From NCBI GenBank assembly GCA_037367405.1, contig JAZKJV010010615.1:493652-557651 (forward strand): DNA of 64,000 bases, given 5' to 3'. Below, one piece after another: positions 1 through 11,146 of this stretch. The number at the start of each line of letters is the position of its first letter. Position 1 is the stretch's first letter. The position numbers and the translations under genes are program-made. The DNA comes from Ottelia alismoides. Taxonomy: Eukaryota; Streptophyta; Magnoliopsida; Alismatales; Hydrocharitaceae. Under the pieces are notes generated by a model that searched no databases, was not told where the DNA came from, and saw nothing but the letters and a program-made list of their open reading frames with translations.

Positions 1-375
1 CTGCCTCCACAGGCAGTGCTCACTAAATCCTACATCTCAGGGTTCAGATCGGTGAAGAATGACTGGACCAAGATGTTGTCAATTAGAGCATGACAAGGAC
101 ATTTCTGTGGGATGTCCTTATACCTCTCCCAAGCATCATCTTCATGGGGTAATTGGGAAAAGCTAGTGATGCGTGTCCTCATCATATTAGTTTTACTTAG
201 GGGTTAGAACTTCTTCTGAATCAGTTCTTTGAACTCGGCATAGGTATTGATCATAACTCCTAAATTCTTCACCCAGTAGCCAGCCTTGCAACTCAAGACA
301 AATGGAAGGGTTATGAGCAGGATATAATCCTATCTAACATTAGGATGTTTAATGTTACTGATTAGCCCAAAAATC
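1..375 (-). pseudogene. retrotransposon gag fragment
   Basis: Read on the minus strand from about 375 down to 1, this translates as the Retrotrans_gag core: YWVKNLGVMI, then YAEFKELIQKKF, then RTRITSFSQ, then KCPCHALI and ending near STACGG. It lines up block by block with the gag core of element E at 15191-15640, which has HWLKNLGVAC, QFKDLFLKKF, KCPCHGIS and SAACGG. Gag would form the capsid of the particle. The copy is dead: one stop replaces the Tyr after KKF and another the Gln after NPEM, both explainable by single substitutions. The gene is cut by the window start, and its N-terminal half is missing because LTR-like sequence begins at about 380. Confidence 0.8.
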
Positions 376-1600
376 GATGGTCTTAAGTTCCACACAAGGT
401 GGGGACTCAATCATTGAATTGATCACATTAAATAATGTAGAGCAAGATGTGGAGTTAAAATTTATTATAACTTTACATAAAAGATGTGTATAGAAGCAAG
501 TATGTAGAGGTCGAACACAGGGAACAAGCAGGTAGACTGACAAAATAAATGCTCAAGACTGAATGTGATCAAATGCCTTTGCAAGTGCTATTTTTGTGGG
601 TTTTTAAATTTTAAATTTTTTTAAATTTTGATTTTATATTTTTATATTTTGGTTTTTAATTTACTGATCTTGTATTTTCTTTTTATATTTTATATTTCTA
701 TATTTTCTTTTTCTTTTAATAGAGAGATTTAAGACTATATAGTAGATATATATACAAGATATATATATATATATATATAAATAGTTGAAGATATCCAAAT
801 TACAGTAAATAAAATGTTTTTGGGCTTTTTATATTTTTCTATTTTTTGTGATTTTCTAATTTTTCCTAATTTTTTGGTATTTTTAAAGTCAAAAATGCTG
901 AAAACAATGAACAAAATTGATGACTGAAATTAGAATGGAGATGAAAAATATCAAAGTGTCAAAAATTCTCCAAATTAATTTTTAACTGAATATAATGCAA
1001 TAAGGAAGATTTAGAAACAGAAATAAGATTTTTATGATTTTTTAGGAATTTTAAGATTTTTATGAAGATTTTAGGGGTTTTCTAATTTTTAGGAGTTTTG
1101 TTTTGTATTTTTTAGTGATTTTTGATCTAAAGGTAAAAGATGCAATGATACACAAAATATAATTTTTTTTGGAATTTTTCAAAAACTTTTTATAATTTTG
1201 TGTATTTTCTAGTGCAAACAGTGAAGAAAATGCATGTTTTGAATTTTTAAAAATAAAAAATGCAATAAAAATGCAAATTATCAATATAGCATGGTAGAGC
1301 AATGCAACAAGCACACAATGATATTTTTTTTAGGATTTTTTAGGGTTTTATAGATGCATGAAATAATTAAAGATAGCAAAGAGAAACGACACCACTAGCA
1401 AGGGTATATTTGCAAATATCCAAAACATCCAGAGCCAAAGTGCAATTTATCCAGAAAGTTATACCTAATTAACAAAATATCAGGACCAATCACAAATATC
1501 CAAGAACCTAGGGGTATGCGTGCAATTTTCCAACAAACACACGTGGTGAACAAGTGCCTCAAAGGGACTTAAAAGCAATTAACAAAAACCCGAGGGCTAC
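376..1600 (-). repeat. AT-rich LTR-like fragment, reverse orientation
   Basis: There is no credible gene here. On the minus strand the stretch at 490-530 resembles the U5 signature of the other LTRs (CCTGNG followed by TTCGACC), so it is probably the end of a reverse-oriented LTR. The rest is poly-A/T-rich with phrases such as 'caatttatccagaaag' that recur in LTR interiors. A (TA)n microsatellite lies at about 748-778. Neither LTR edge nor a primer site could be fixed. Confidence 0.45.
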
Positions 1601-3768
1601 TTTGAAATTTTACCAAAAAGAATACACGTTATAAAATATTTCCTGAACTTTATAACAATAAAAGTGATTTATTTTATTCCTTCTTTTTCTTAATCAATAA
1701 AATCCAAAAAAATAGATTAATGTGTAAATATTTATCTTTGATTTTATCATATTTTTTTTCCGGATTTTTATCTGGTTTAAAAATGACAAAAAAATTACAA
1801 AAACCCAAAACTCAGTGTATTTTATGTACATGGGATACCCCAAAAATATCACTTTGTGCAATTAATCGATTTTGGTTTTGATGTCTCCATGAACTTGTAG
1901 ATCTCATCGAGACGAACAATTTTCGTGAAGGAACTTTTTCGATCCGAGCCGTTTGCTATTTATTTTAGATTTTACAAAGTATTTATTTTCTTATTTTTGT
2001 GGTGTTGACACGTGGCAGCCCCTGGTGCTGGCACGTGTTTGCCATTTTTCGAGTTTTTATATTCGTTTTTATAAAAAAAATTAAAAAATTAAAAAAAATT
2101 TATAAAAAATTTAAAAGCCACACACGTACGTCGCACGTGCCTCCCGCGCACGTGCCACGCACGTGCACCACCTGCACCGCCTTTTGATGCCACGTGTCGC
2201 TGCCATGGCCGTCCGATCTCGGCCGATTGGACGACCACCGTCCATCGTCCTCCTCCCTCCTATGGAAGCTCCACCTTCCCTGGGATTTCACCGCCGCCGA
2301 CCGCCTTCCATCTCCATCTCCGCGATCCCTTCTCCTCGTCATGTCCCAGATCCCCTCCAATCACCGATCTTCGAATCCCATCACCTTCCAATCGAATCAC
2401 TGACACCCCCCTCCTTCCTTCTCCGACCGAATCACCTCCACCTATTTAAACCCCGCCGGCCCTCCATCGCAGTCCATCTGCCGACTAACGCTCGAAGGGA
2501 CACCGCCGGAAGTGACAGCTCCAGCCCTGACGACGCGACGAGGTCCGAGCTTCAAAGAGCTCATTGGAGCGCCACTCCCAAGCGAACTGCTCCAGCTCCA
2601 TCCATTATCTCCGTCGAGCCAACGTTATCTTCTGCAACTATTCATCAACCTCCGACAACTTATGACTTCGACAAACTTCGCCATCACCAGCTGCTGCTCC
2701 GACCATCGACCAACCGCACCAGAGCTCCACTATCTCGCTTCTCCATCGACGACCGCTGGTCGTGTGTCGGCCACACTCCTCGCCATCCGATTGAGGAGAG
2801 CCCCGATCTCAACAGTTTGATAACGCCGCATCAGGAGCCTCAGGCCGCCCGAAGCACGCGACATCAACACGTGGAGCACCAAGCCGAATCTCCACCCGAG
2901 CCTGTCACGGCACGCGCACATCACGTGACGCAGGGTAAATTGCAAATATGCCCCGGTCCTCCTCCGAATTGCAGAACAGACCGGTCAACCCAAGGCACGT
3001 GACCCCTTGGAAAAATTGCAAAAAACCCCTTCCTTCTTGGTAATTAATCTTAGGCCCCCCTTCTCTGCATTTTATTTTATTTTTAGTTATTGCATCTACC
3101 CCTGTAGTCCCCCTCTATTTTAGACATCTCTATTACATTATTTTATTTATCAAAAATAGGCATTCTCATTCCCATTTTATTCTCTACATTTTGACATATT
3201 GTGGGCATTTTCATGATCATTGGTTAATTAATAAATAATTGTTTTGTGGAAAATTACATATTTTGCCCATTTGGTGCTCTAAAATTTATAATTGATTAAC
3301 CATTGCTCTAAAAATTCCTGAAAAATCGTTGATCGTAGAAATAGTTGTGGGGACATTGTGCCCAAAAAATTCTGCATTTGCATGCCTAGTTTGCCCTGTA
3401 AATTTCATTTTGCATATTTCGATGTTTGATTTTTAATAGGTATTAAATCTCGCATTTTCAAGATTTAGGATTTTTCTGAGATCAATCGTCTAGTGATAGA
3501 TCTTACATAATTTTGTTCCTTGAAAAAAATTGGGTTTTAAAATTTATTATAATTAAAAATTGAAATTCATTTTGTTTGCATTTAAAAATTCATAAAAGAT
3601 TCGTATTGCATCCAAAAATTCCAAAAAAATTATAATACATTCATTTTGTTATAATTGTCATCTCGGCCAAGTTTCATATTTTTCGGACATTGTATGAGCG
3701 TAATTTACATTTTAGTCCCAAAAATAAGTCAAAATTGCATTTCGCATCCATTATTGCATTAAAAATTG
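1600..3768 (+). repeat. element D LTR, 5' portion (interrupted by element A)
   Basis: This is forward LTR sequence with the layout of the other LTRs in the window: an AT-rich start, the conserved palindromic module at about 1887-1930, a GC-rich middle (2110-3000) and an AT-rich end. A TATA-like TATTTAAA lies at about 2441. The LTR stops at 3768 where element A is inserted and resumes at 10861. Its left edge is not resolved; about 1600 is a guess from the spacing to the palindrome in related LTRs. A 279-codon ORF at 2163-3002 is Pro/Arg/Ser-rich low-complexity translation of the GC-rich block, and I do not treat it as a gene. Confidence 0.6.
2440..2448 (+). promoter_or_regulatory. putative LTR TATA box (element D)
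   Basis: TATTTAAA sits between AT-rich U3 and GC-rich leader sequence, in the position equivalent to the TATAAATAC box of element E. Confidence 0.4.
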
Positions 3769-4105
3769 TGATGATTACATGATATGCTGAGATAATAAGC
3801 TCAAACTATGTGGAATACAATATAAATTCCTGTGTTACAAATTCTAAGTTCACATAATATATGTCTACATTATTCCATGCGCATAAGCGTATAAAATCAT
3901 CATAAAATAAAAAAAAACATTTGATAAAATATTCTCATTGATTATAATCACTAATCAGATTTATCAGAGAGAAATTGGGTACACTCATAGAGCACTAAAT
4001 TAATCAACATCCAACATATTAACTTGGCTCTACAAAATATCTCTTACAATTTGTTGGAAAGAAAATGGGAGGCTTAAGAGTAAAAAAATTCCCACTCTTT
4101 AATAT

Positions 4106-4401
4106 CATGCATGCATGTCTACCACCTTCATTCATTCTCTCTTTCTCTCTCCCATTTCCTACAAATTATAGATGACCATATCCTTCCCATGCATGAGAGT
4201 CTTTATTGTTTTTGTCTTACATGAAGTTATTGTTTTTGTCATACATGCATGTGACTTTTCACTTCACTTTGAAAAGGTGCATATGGCTATTATAAAAAGA
4301 GACCATCCCCCATGAATGAATGAATTTATTATTTTTATCTTTATATGCATGGGGTGCTTCCCTTGAATACAAGTAACATTCTTCTCCCTTTCCCATGCAT
4401 G
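4106..4401 (+). promoter_or_regulatory. cluster of RY (CATGCATG) motifs in element A U3
   Basis: CATGCATG occurs at 4106-4117 (two overlapping copies), 4188-4195, 4244-4251 and 4394-4401, all within 370 bases upstream of the TATA box. RY repeats are known binding sites for plant B3-domain factors of the ABI3/FUS3/LEC2 type. That these copies are used is inference. Confidence 0.45.
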
Positions 4402-4466
4402 AATGAATTTATTGTTTTGTCTTCATGTGCATGGATGTGTCCCTTCATTCCAAAGCAATATTCATC

Positions 4467-4475
4467 TATAAAAGG
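4467..4475 (+). promoter_or_regulatory. TATA box, element A 5' LTR
   Basis: TATAAAAGG, conserved at 10135-10143 in the 3' LTR, followed by a pyrimidine-rich leader. It probably sets the U3/R boundary about 30 bases downstream. Confidence 0.65.
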
Positions 4476-5191
4476 AGGCATGACACATGAAGGATCCTCC
4501 CCTCATACTCCCCCTCTTCTCTCTTTATTCTATCTCTCTCTCTCTCTCTCTCTTTGGTCTCATGCAGATAAAGATGAAGGCAGAGGCATCAACAGCTCCC
4601 TGCCCCCGACGTTCTTCTCTTCCTCGACCCCGACGATTGCCGACCACTCTCCTCCTCCTCGCGGTGCTCCTCCAGCCTGCTGCCGGCCACTCTCCTCCTC
4701 CTTGCGGTTTACTCTAGCCCGCGCCACCGTCCGTGCGTCCGGCCATCTCTCTCGTGCAGCACATGCGACATTCTCCCCCGTGCACCAACAACAATCATCA
4801 ACTCTCCATGCGTGCATGATAATTACTCCCTCTCTCTCTCTTTCTTTATTTATATGTTATTTTCATTGCAGCCCTTGAACTCTCCTTTATGTTAAATTTT
4901 CCAAGCACAGTCCTTAATTTCTTCATCAATTAGATTGCACATCTTTAAAAGAAATCTTTTCCAAATTCTATCTCTATATCTCATTTAGCATTTTATGTGT
5001 AAGATGTCGAACTAAAAATTGCAAATTTACTTGGTCCCTGTGGATTCGAACTTCTACTTGCCATATGCATTTTATATGTCTCCATTGTGCTTGTAGTTGT
5101 AATATTATTTGTTTTATTGCGATTTTTCGTGGAACAACAACGACGTGGTTAAATGATTTTTCTTAAACCGCAGAAAATAGTGTCAACATTT

Positions 5192-5209
5192 TGGCGCCGT
5201 TGCCGGGGA
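5192..5209 (+). other. primer binding site, tRNA-Asp(GUC), element A
   Basis: TGGCGCCGTTGCCGGGGA is an exact 18-base complement to the 3' end of plant tRNA-Asp(GUC) including CCA. It lies three bases after the LTR end. This primer is usual for Athila-lineage elements. Confidence 0.92.
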
Positions 5210-6036
5210 CTAAGCAACATTTGCATTTTTTTCTTCTTCTTACTAACTTAATTTCAAGTTTCTAATCCGTGCATTTTTTTGTTTTGCAGGTACTTAGGCT
5301 TCAAAAAGAAAAAAATACTTGTCTTTCTATGCATTTTGTTTTAGCAAACTTGTAATTTTAAAAAAAAATTCTCTCCCCTCCTTCTTGGAAAAGCTCGCCA
5401 TCAGGAGGACAAAATATTACGGATTAGGCCAGAAGTGCAGGCACTGTGAGCTTTTCTTTCTCTTAGGCATCTAAGTATTTACATTTCTTGCACTTGTTTG
5501 CGCATCGAATTAAACCGAAAAAGATTAAAAAAAGAGTTCTTGATTGCATCATCTCTGTGGTCTTCTCCCTCTGATAATCTAATTCAAAAACCACCAAATC
5601 GTGTACTGATCATTTAAGAAGATAAGCTTGAAAGGCCACCGCAGTGGCCCGAGCAGAAAGCAGGAAAATTCTGATTGCTTGATTTGATGCACGTGTATGA
5701 CACAAAAATCACGAGCACATAGAACCCTTGGATAGTGACAAAAAAATCCCTAGTGCTACGTGGGATTGCAGAGAGAAATCGTAACTCCTCGACGCGTTGG
5801 ACACAGGTTCTTGTGGGAAGAGCAGATCTAACGATCTAAGTACCAACCCTGGATCCCCCAGCCGGATTAGGACATCGATTTCTCACAATCTTCCACACCC
5901 ACCTCATCTTAAGGACTCTAATTTCTCTGAAAACTTTTATTGAATCACTAAACTAAAATCGAAAAGATAACCGCTTCCGCGGCAATTTTTGTGTGAGTTG
6001 GTGAATCAACAAATTGTCTGGCGTATTGTGTTGTGT
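5210..6036 (+). other. untranslated leader of element A
   Basis: No gene seen. A strong 3' splice-site-like context (CTAAT branch-like motif, T-rich tract, TTTTGCAG) ends at 5289. Element B has the same tract but with the AG lost. No matching donor could be fixed. Confidence 0.4.
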
Positions 6037-7659
6037 ATGCTAGGTCGTAGATCTCTGAAAAATCTAGTGCAACCACCATTAGAATACGACCCGATTTATA
6101 GAAGAAAATCCAACCCATCTCCTTCAACTGAGAATTCACCTAATCTAGGAGACATGGGAGCAGAGAAACCGAACATCATGGACCTCATCTTCCAACAGCT
6201 ACAACTTTTGAGAGAAGAGAATGCGACAATCCGACATACCATAGCTCCTCTCATCCGACCACCACCCATCAGCACGTATTATTTCTCTGCAGCAGAGGAC
6301 CCAGTCCATTGGGTCCAAAATCACACCCAGCCCAAACAACTGATTAAGCCCTTATTAACACAACCAACCTCGGCTATGGATTTTGATGCTTTGACCCAGG
6401 CCATTCAGCAATTGGGTGCAACACAACAAAAGTCCAATCAAGCCAATACATCAAGTGAGAGACCCAACATACTTGAACGAGCATTCTTGGTCACTGCCAA
6501 GGCACATTTTGACTGTGAAGATGAGAAAGTGGAATTGAAAATCAATGATGAAAATATTCATGTGGATCATGTCACCGCTACTTCTGGAGACATTGAAATT
6601 GAGGAATGTGAATGGATAGAGAACTGTGTTATTCTTGATGATTTTACCCCCATCCATCTCAGCAAAGATCCTCTGGAGGTTAGTCTGAACACCTCACAAC
6701 TCACTCATAAGGACATGTCTCATCTAGACTCTGCACTTGAAGTCCCACCATGTCCTCTCATTGATCGGAAAATTTTTGAATTAGATGAAGCCTGGGAAAC
6801 ACTAAATACTGATCTCAAATTAACTTCAGCCCTAGGTATGCCAAATATGAAGATATGTTTTGATGATAACATTGATCCTTCCTCAGATGATTTTGAAAAT
6901 TATGAACCTCGGTGTATTAATTATATCGATTGGTCTGAAACAAAAGTTGAAATTGAGGATGGCACTTATGTTGAATGGGAAGAAGAAACAAAAGGAGATA
7001 TACCATTTGATGTTGACTCCCGATGTGATTTTTCAATCATGGAAAGTACAGATTTAGAGTTGAAATCTGAGGACATATCAGACAATGAGTTGATGTCTTC
7101 ATGCACCAAAACTCCCTTCCATCCAACACATGATGATATGCTGAAGATTTTTTGCGATGACTCGTTCAAAGATGAAATTTCCAATTCCATTACCCCCACC
7201 ACAAGGAAAGAATATCAAATCAATTCAGTCGATGATTATATGAATACATCTTCTACTACCGAGTCTGATCAGAGTGATTTTCTATTCTCTGATCCTTTTT
7301 GGGATGATACCAAGGAACTACTCAAAACAATCAAAGAAAATCATCCATTAGCCAATATTCCCCCGCTCCTGTCCTTGGAATCTCCTAATCATATGTCTTG
7401 GAAAGAATCATCTTTGTTGCTCAAGAAGAGAATTGAAATGAAATTCACAATAGATGCCACCGAGGATAGCCATGATGCTTATTTGAGGGAAAATGATGAT
7501 TTATCACAATATACAGAGGACCTCATGGAGGAATCAATTCTTGATCATGTAGAGCTCGATTTCAATACTTCATATCTGGTCCATGATCCCTTCACCAGTC
7601 CACCCATTTCCCTCCCATCACTTCCAATCCAAGATCAAGCTAATTCATCTCCATTCTGA
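6037..7659 (+). CDS. acidic protein of unknown function in a non-autonomous retrotransposon
   Basis: I do not recognise this gene. It is an uninterrupted ORF of 540 codons and the only coding region of element A. I chose the ATG at 6037; the frame is open 16 codons further up but only from a TTG. The N-terminal third has a short Leu/Glu-rich helix-like stretch (about residues 45-60, LIFQQLQLLREENATIRHTI) and a Pro-rich patch. From about residue 150 to 500 it is strongly acidic and Ser/Thr-rich, with repeated Asp/Glu runs (for example VEIEDGTYVEWEEE and DISDNELMSS). There is no CCHC knuckle, DTG protease triad, RT FMDD box or integrase DDE. Element B keeps a broken copy with high residue identity and in-frame indels, which suggests past selection on the protein. 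It may derive from the acidic protease-RT linker of an Athila-type pol (compare 17699-18170); that is inference from composition only. Confidence 0.7.
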   Translation: MLGRRSLKNLVQPPLEYDPIYRRKSNPSPSTENSPNLGDMGAEKPNIMDLIFQQLQLLREENATIRHTIAPLIRPPPISTYYFSAAEDPVHWVQNHTQPKQLIKPLLTQPTSAMDFDALTQAIQQLGATQQKSNQANTSSERPNILERAFLVTAKAHFDCEDEKVELKINDENIHVDHVTATSGDIEIEECEWIENCVILDDFTPIHLSKDPLEVSLNTSQLTHKDMSHLDSALEVPPCPLIDRKIFELDEAWETLNTDLKLTSALGMPNMKICFDDNIDPSSDDFENYEPRCINYIDWSETKVEIEDGTYVEWEEETKGDIPFDVDSRCDFSIMESTDLELKSEDISDNELMSSCTKTPFHPTHDDMLKIFCDDSFKDEISNSITPTTRKEYQINSVDDYMNTSSTTESDQSDFLFSDPFWDDTKELLKTIKENHPLANIPPLLSLESPNHMSWKESSLLLKKRIEMKFTIDATEDSHDAYLRENDDLSQYTEDLMEESILDHVELDFNTSYLVHDPFTSPPISLPSLPIQDQANSSPF

Positions 7660-9426
7660 TTAATCAACCAATTAATGTCTTCATCGTATTAATCAGAGCA
7701 CACATTTATCAAATTCATCAACCACACTCTCACATCTGGGTCATGATATTCGTATCATATCAAGAGTTTCATTTGGGTTTTCTGAATACAACTTATGCAC
7801 TCACACGCAACACTGGATACTCTTGATAAGCCGAATCGTCGAGTTGGGACGTTAAACCAACAACATTTTGTGGGTCCACACCCATAGATATCTTTTCCTT
7901 TCTTTGTATCCTTCTCTTTTCTGCATTGCACTAGATAAATATGGGGGTCCACCTCCACACTTAAAAAAAACAAAACAAAAAAAACAAAAATACTTTCACA
8001 ATCACTCACCCCTTCTAATCCTCCTTTTATGCCTTGTTTTCACCATGAGGACATGGTTTCTGATAAGCATGGGGGTATATCTGCATAATTTTAAAAATTG
8101 CATACTTTTCAAAACATCAAAAAAAACTTCAAAAATTTCCCCTAAAAAAATATATTTTCAAAAAGCAAGAAAACCATCAAAAATATGTCCTTCCTAGTTT
8201 TATCCTATCTTTTGAGAAATCAGCTTTTCATTGCATAGATCATAGATTGAGGTTGAGTTGACCCTAATCCACTTAACTTCATCAGAATTTCACTAGGCAT
8301 GAGTTTTTAAGCTTTCTTCAGGTTCATATGGACTTTATTCTCTCAGTTCCACTAACTCTACTAGTGAATGAACTTCTGTATCTAACTAGATCACCTGAGA
8401 AACTAGTAGCACTCTTAAACTCTTCAGTGGATATTAAGCAACTGCACATTGCACTTAGCTTGATTGAGTTTATTTTACGAGATGTAATTACAATCTAGTT
8501 GAGGTGAGGAGTTGTCCTCTTGGTTGTGCCAATGCCTGAACCTTAGCTATAGCTAATGAAGGAACTTGACTCAGGAGCAAGATGATCTCCGTAGTCTAAG
8601 TATGTCAGCAAATAAGCCAGTATCGTGCCTCCAAAGTCAATATTAAATTGATACTAACTTTTGATGCCAAACCCAAAACAAAAACACCACAAAAAGGCAT
8701 ATCACAATACAAATGCCAAAAACCACCAATCATGCAAATATGTGCGAAGCAAAATCAATGAAAGAAGACCACCAAATAACCCTTCTCCACAAAAAGCCAT
8801 GGTAGCAGCCCAATGATGTTACCTAAATTTTTAAAAGAGGCCCAAAGAGGCACAGGGTTATGCTCTGCAAAAGGAAAAGAATGAGAGCAACGGACCAAAG
8901 CGGTCTACGGAAAACCCCGAAAGTTAAGTCCCATTCTCCAAAGAATATGACCTATTTTTTCTATGCTGACATACTTGGGTGAAAAGAGAATATGCCTGAA
9001 TTCAGGTGAGGACTGAGGCTATATGTGTAGGGAATCATTCGGTACCTCGATAGATAGTGTCGTTAGCTCGTTCTCTTGACTCACGAAAACTAAACTATCA
9101 CTAACACTGTTTATATCCATTCAAAGTCAAAGAGAATATATGTTTCTTAGGGATGAACTAACCTGATCAACCTTCTGAAATCATGTCTGATTTTGTTGGA
9201 ACTGAGAGACTATTGAAACTACAAAACTCAAGTCAAGTTGACAATTCGAACAAATCATTAATCCATGGGTCGACTCTACTGAAGTTTGTGTATTTGTGTG
9301 GTTAGGATTTGAAAACTCAAGACTTTATGGGTATGTCTGCTGCAAACCCTCACCAAACTTATCTTGGCTATATACCCTATCTTTCATTATTACTTATCTT
9401 ATTCTTGCTCGGGACTAGCAAGATTT
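7660..9426 (+). other. long non-coding 3' tail of element A
   Basis: No coding sequence is supported. The stretch is well conserved with element B (about 45950-47742), including phrases such as 'gttgagttgacc' and 'ccaaagcggtctacgga'. Two polypurine-like copies (aatatgggggt near 7937, agcatgggggt near 8068) precede the true tract at 9427. Confidence 0.6.
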
Positions 9427-9439
9427 AAGTATGGGGGTG
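9427..9439 (+). other. polypurine tract, element A
   Basis: AAGTATGGGGGTG sits directly before the 3' LTR. It is preceded by a small hairpin (CTTGCT, seven-base loop, AGCAAG). This is the expected start site of plus-strand DNA synthesis. Confidence 0.85.
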
Positions 9440-10855
9440 TGATGATTACATGATATGCTGAGATAATAAGCTCAAATTATGTGGAATACAATATCAATTC
9501 CTGTGTTACAAACTCTAAGTTCACATAATATATGTCTAAATTATTCCATGCACATAAGCGTATAAAATCATCATAAAATCAAGAAAAAATTTGATAAAAT
9601 ATTCTCATTGATTATAATCATTAATCAGATTTATCAGAGAGAAATTGGGTACACTCATAGAGCACTAAATTAATCAACATCCAACATATTAACTTGGCTC
9701 TACAAAATAACTCTTATAATTTGTTGGAAAGAAAATGGGAGGGTTAAGAGTAAAAAAATTCCCACTCTTTAATATCATACATGCATGTCTACCACCTTTA
9801 TTCATTCTCTCTTTCTCTCTCCCATTTCCCACAAATTATAGATGACCATATCCTTTCCATGCATGAGAGTCTTTATTGTTTTTGTCTTACATGAAGTTAT
9901 TGTTTTTGTCATACATGCATTTGACTTTTCATTTCACTTTGAAAAGGTGCATGACTATTATAAAAAGAGACCATCCCCCATGAATGAATGAATTTATTAT
10001 TTTTATCTTTATATGCATGGGGTGCTTCCCTTGAATACAAGTAACATTCTTCTCCCTTTCCCATGCACGAATGAATTTATTGTTTTGTCTTCATGTGCAT
10101 GGATATGTCCCTTCATTCCAAAGCAATATTCATCTATAAAAGGAGGCATGACACATGAAGGATCCTCCCCTCATACTCCCCCTCTTCTCTCTTTATTCTA
10201 TCTCTCTCTCTCTCTCTCTCTCTTTGGTCTCATGCAGATGAAGATAAAGGCATAGGCATCAACAACTCCCTGCCCCCGACGTTCTTCTCTTCCTCGACCC
10301 CGACGATTGCCGACCACTCTCCTCCTCCTCGCAGTGCTCCTCCTACCCGCTGCCGACCACTCTCCTCCTCATTCTGGTTTACTCTAGCCCGCGCCACCGT
10401 CTGTGCGTCCAACCATCTCTCTTGTGCAGCACCTGCGGCATTCTCCCCCGTGCACCAACAACAATCAACAACTCTCCATGCGTGCATGAGAATTACTCCC
10501 TCTCTCTCTTTCTTTATTTATATGTTATTTTCATTGCAGCCCTTGAACTCTCCTTTATGTTAAATTTTCCAAGCACAATCCTTAATTTCTTCATCAATTA
10601 GATTGCACATCTTTAAAAGAAATCTTTTCCAAATTCTATCTCTATATCTCATTTAGCATTTTATGTGTAAGATGTCGAACTAAAAATTGCAAATTTACTT
10701 GGTCCATGTGGATTCGAACCTCTACTTGCCATATGCATTTTATATGTCTCCAATGTGCTTGTAGTTGTAATATTATTTGTTTGATTGCGGTTTTGCGTGG
10801 GAAAACAACGATGTGATAAAAACAACTTTTTAAACTGCATAAAATCGCATCAACA
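9440..10855 (+). repeat. element A 3' LTR
   Basis: Matches 3769-5188, starting TGATGATTACATG and ending CATCAACA. A TATA box TATAAAAGG lies at 10135-10143 and a (CT)n run at about 10200-10223. The small differences from the 5' LTR indicate a fairly recent insertion compared with element E. Confidence 0.92.
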
Positions 10856-10860
10856 AATTA

Positions 10861-11126
10861 CAAAAAAAGACCGCCTCGAAAACCGCGTACGAATTTTGAT
10901 AGACATAATTCTAGGTTGTTCCTTTTCGTCCTTGTGTTCGACCTTGGGACTTGTCCAAGTAAAATAAACATAAAACCACAAGATTAAAAACTGAATAAAA
11001 AGTTGTGGTTATTTTCTTGACCGATTCCGACTGCCGCCTACAATGAAATGACAAATCATATTTTTTTAGCACGAACGATAAATACATATTTACACATCTT
11101 TAATACAGCAAAAATCGGACTCGTCA
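10861..11126 (+). repeat. element D LTR, 3' end
   Basis: This is the continuation of the LTR interrupted by element A. It carries the U5 signature (GTGTTCGACCTTGGGACTTG followed by TCCAAGTAAAAT) and ends CTCGTCA two bases before the primer site, so this LTR is a 5' LTR. Confidence 0.75.
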
Positions 11127-11128
11127 GA

Positions 11129-11146
11129 TGGCGCCGTTGCCGGGGA
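11129..11146 (+). other. primer binding site, tRNA-Asp, element D
   Basis: A perfect TGGCGCCGTTGCCGGGGA following the D LTR. The internal region behind it is lost or rearranged within about 100 bases. Confidence 0.9.

Larger units (their letters stand above)
3769..5188 (+). repeat. element A 5' LTR
   Basis: Begins TGATGATTACATG and ends TGTCAACA, three bases before the primer site. Length 1420. It matches 9440-10855 along its whole length with few differences. U3 holds degenerate tandem units of about 80 bases (catgaatgaatttatt and relatives, about 4184-4470), four CATGCATG motifs and a TATA box at 4467. A (CT)n run follows at 4530-4556. The 4345-4878 ORF inside it is only open chance sequence. 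Confidence 0.92.
3769..10855 (+). mobile_element. element A: non-autonomous Athila-like LTR retrotransposon
   Basis: This is a complete element of about 7.1 kb: 5' LTR 3769-5188, primer site 5192-5209, one long ORF 6037-7659, a long non-coding tail, polypurine tract 9427-9439 and 3' LTR 9440-10855. The LTRs are near-identical by eye. The flanking five bases are AATTG on the left and AATTA on the right, consistent with a target-site repeat that has one later change. It is inserted inside the LTR of element D. No gag, protease, RT or integrase motif is visible, so movement would need proteins from a related autonomous copy. Element B (42036-49259) is a sister copy with the same layout. Confidence 0.9.

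Noticed and set aside
748..778. (TA)n run as a regulatory element
   Set aside because: Ordinary microsatellite in AT-rich LTR sequence with no supporting context.
2163..3002. 279-codon ORF in the GC-rich part of the D LTR
   Set aside because: Low-complexity Pro/Arg/Ser/His translation with overlapping ORFs on both strands. The equivalent LTR parts in other copies do not keep the frame.
4345..4878. 177-codon ORF in the element A 5' LTR
   Set aside because: Runs through the TATA box and a (CT)n tract and is not open in the 3' LTR copy.
5989..6036. Upstream extension of the acidic ORF of element A
   Set aside because: The extension starts at TTG. The ATG at 6037 is the first plausible plant start and alignment with element B supports it.
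11129..11146. tRNA-like sequence
   Set aside because: Only the 18-base acceptor-end complement is present, as expected of a primer site; no cloverleaf can be formed.
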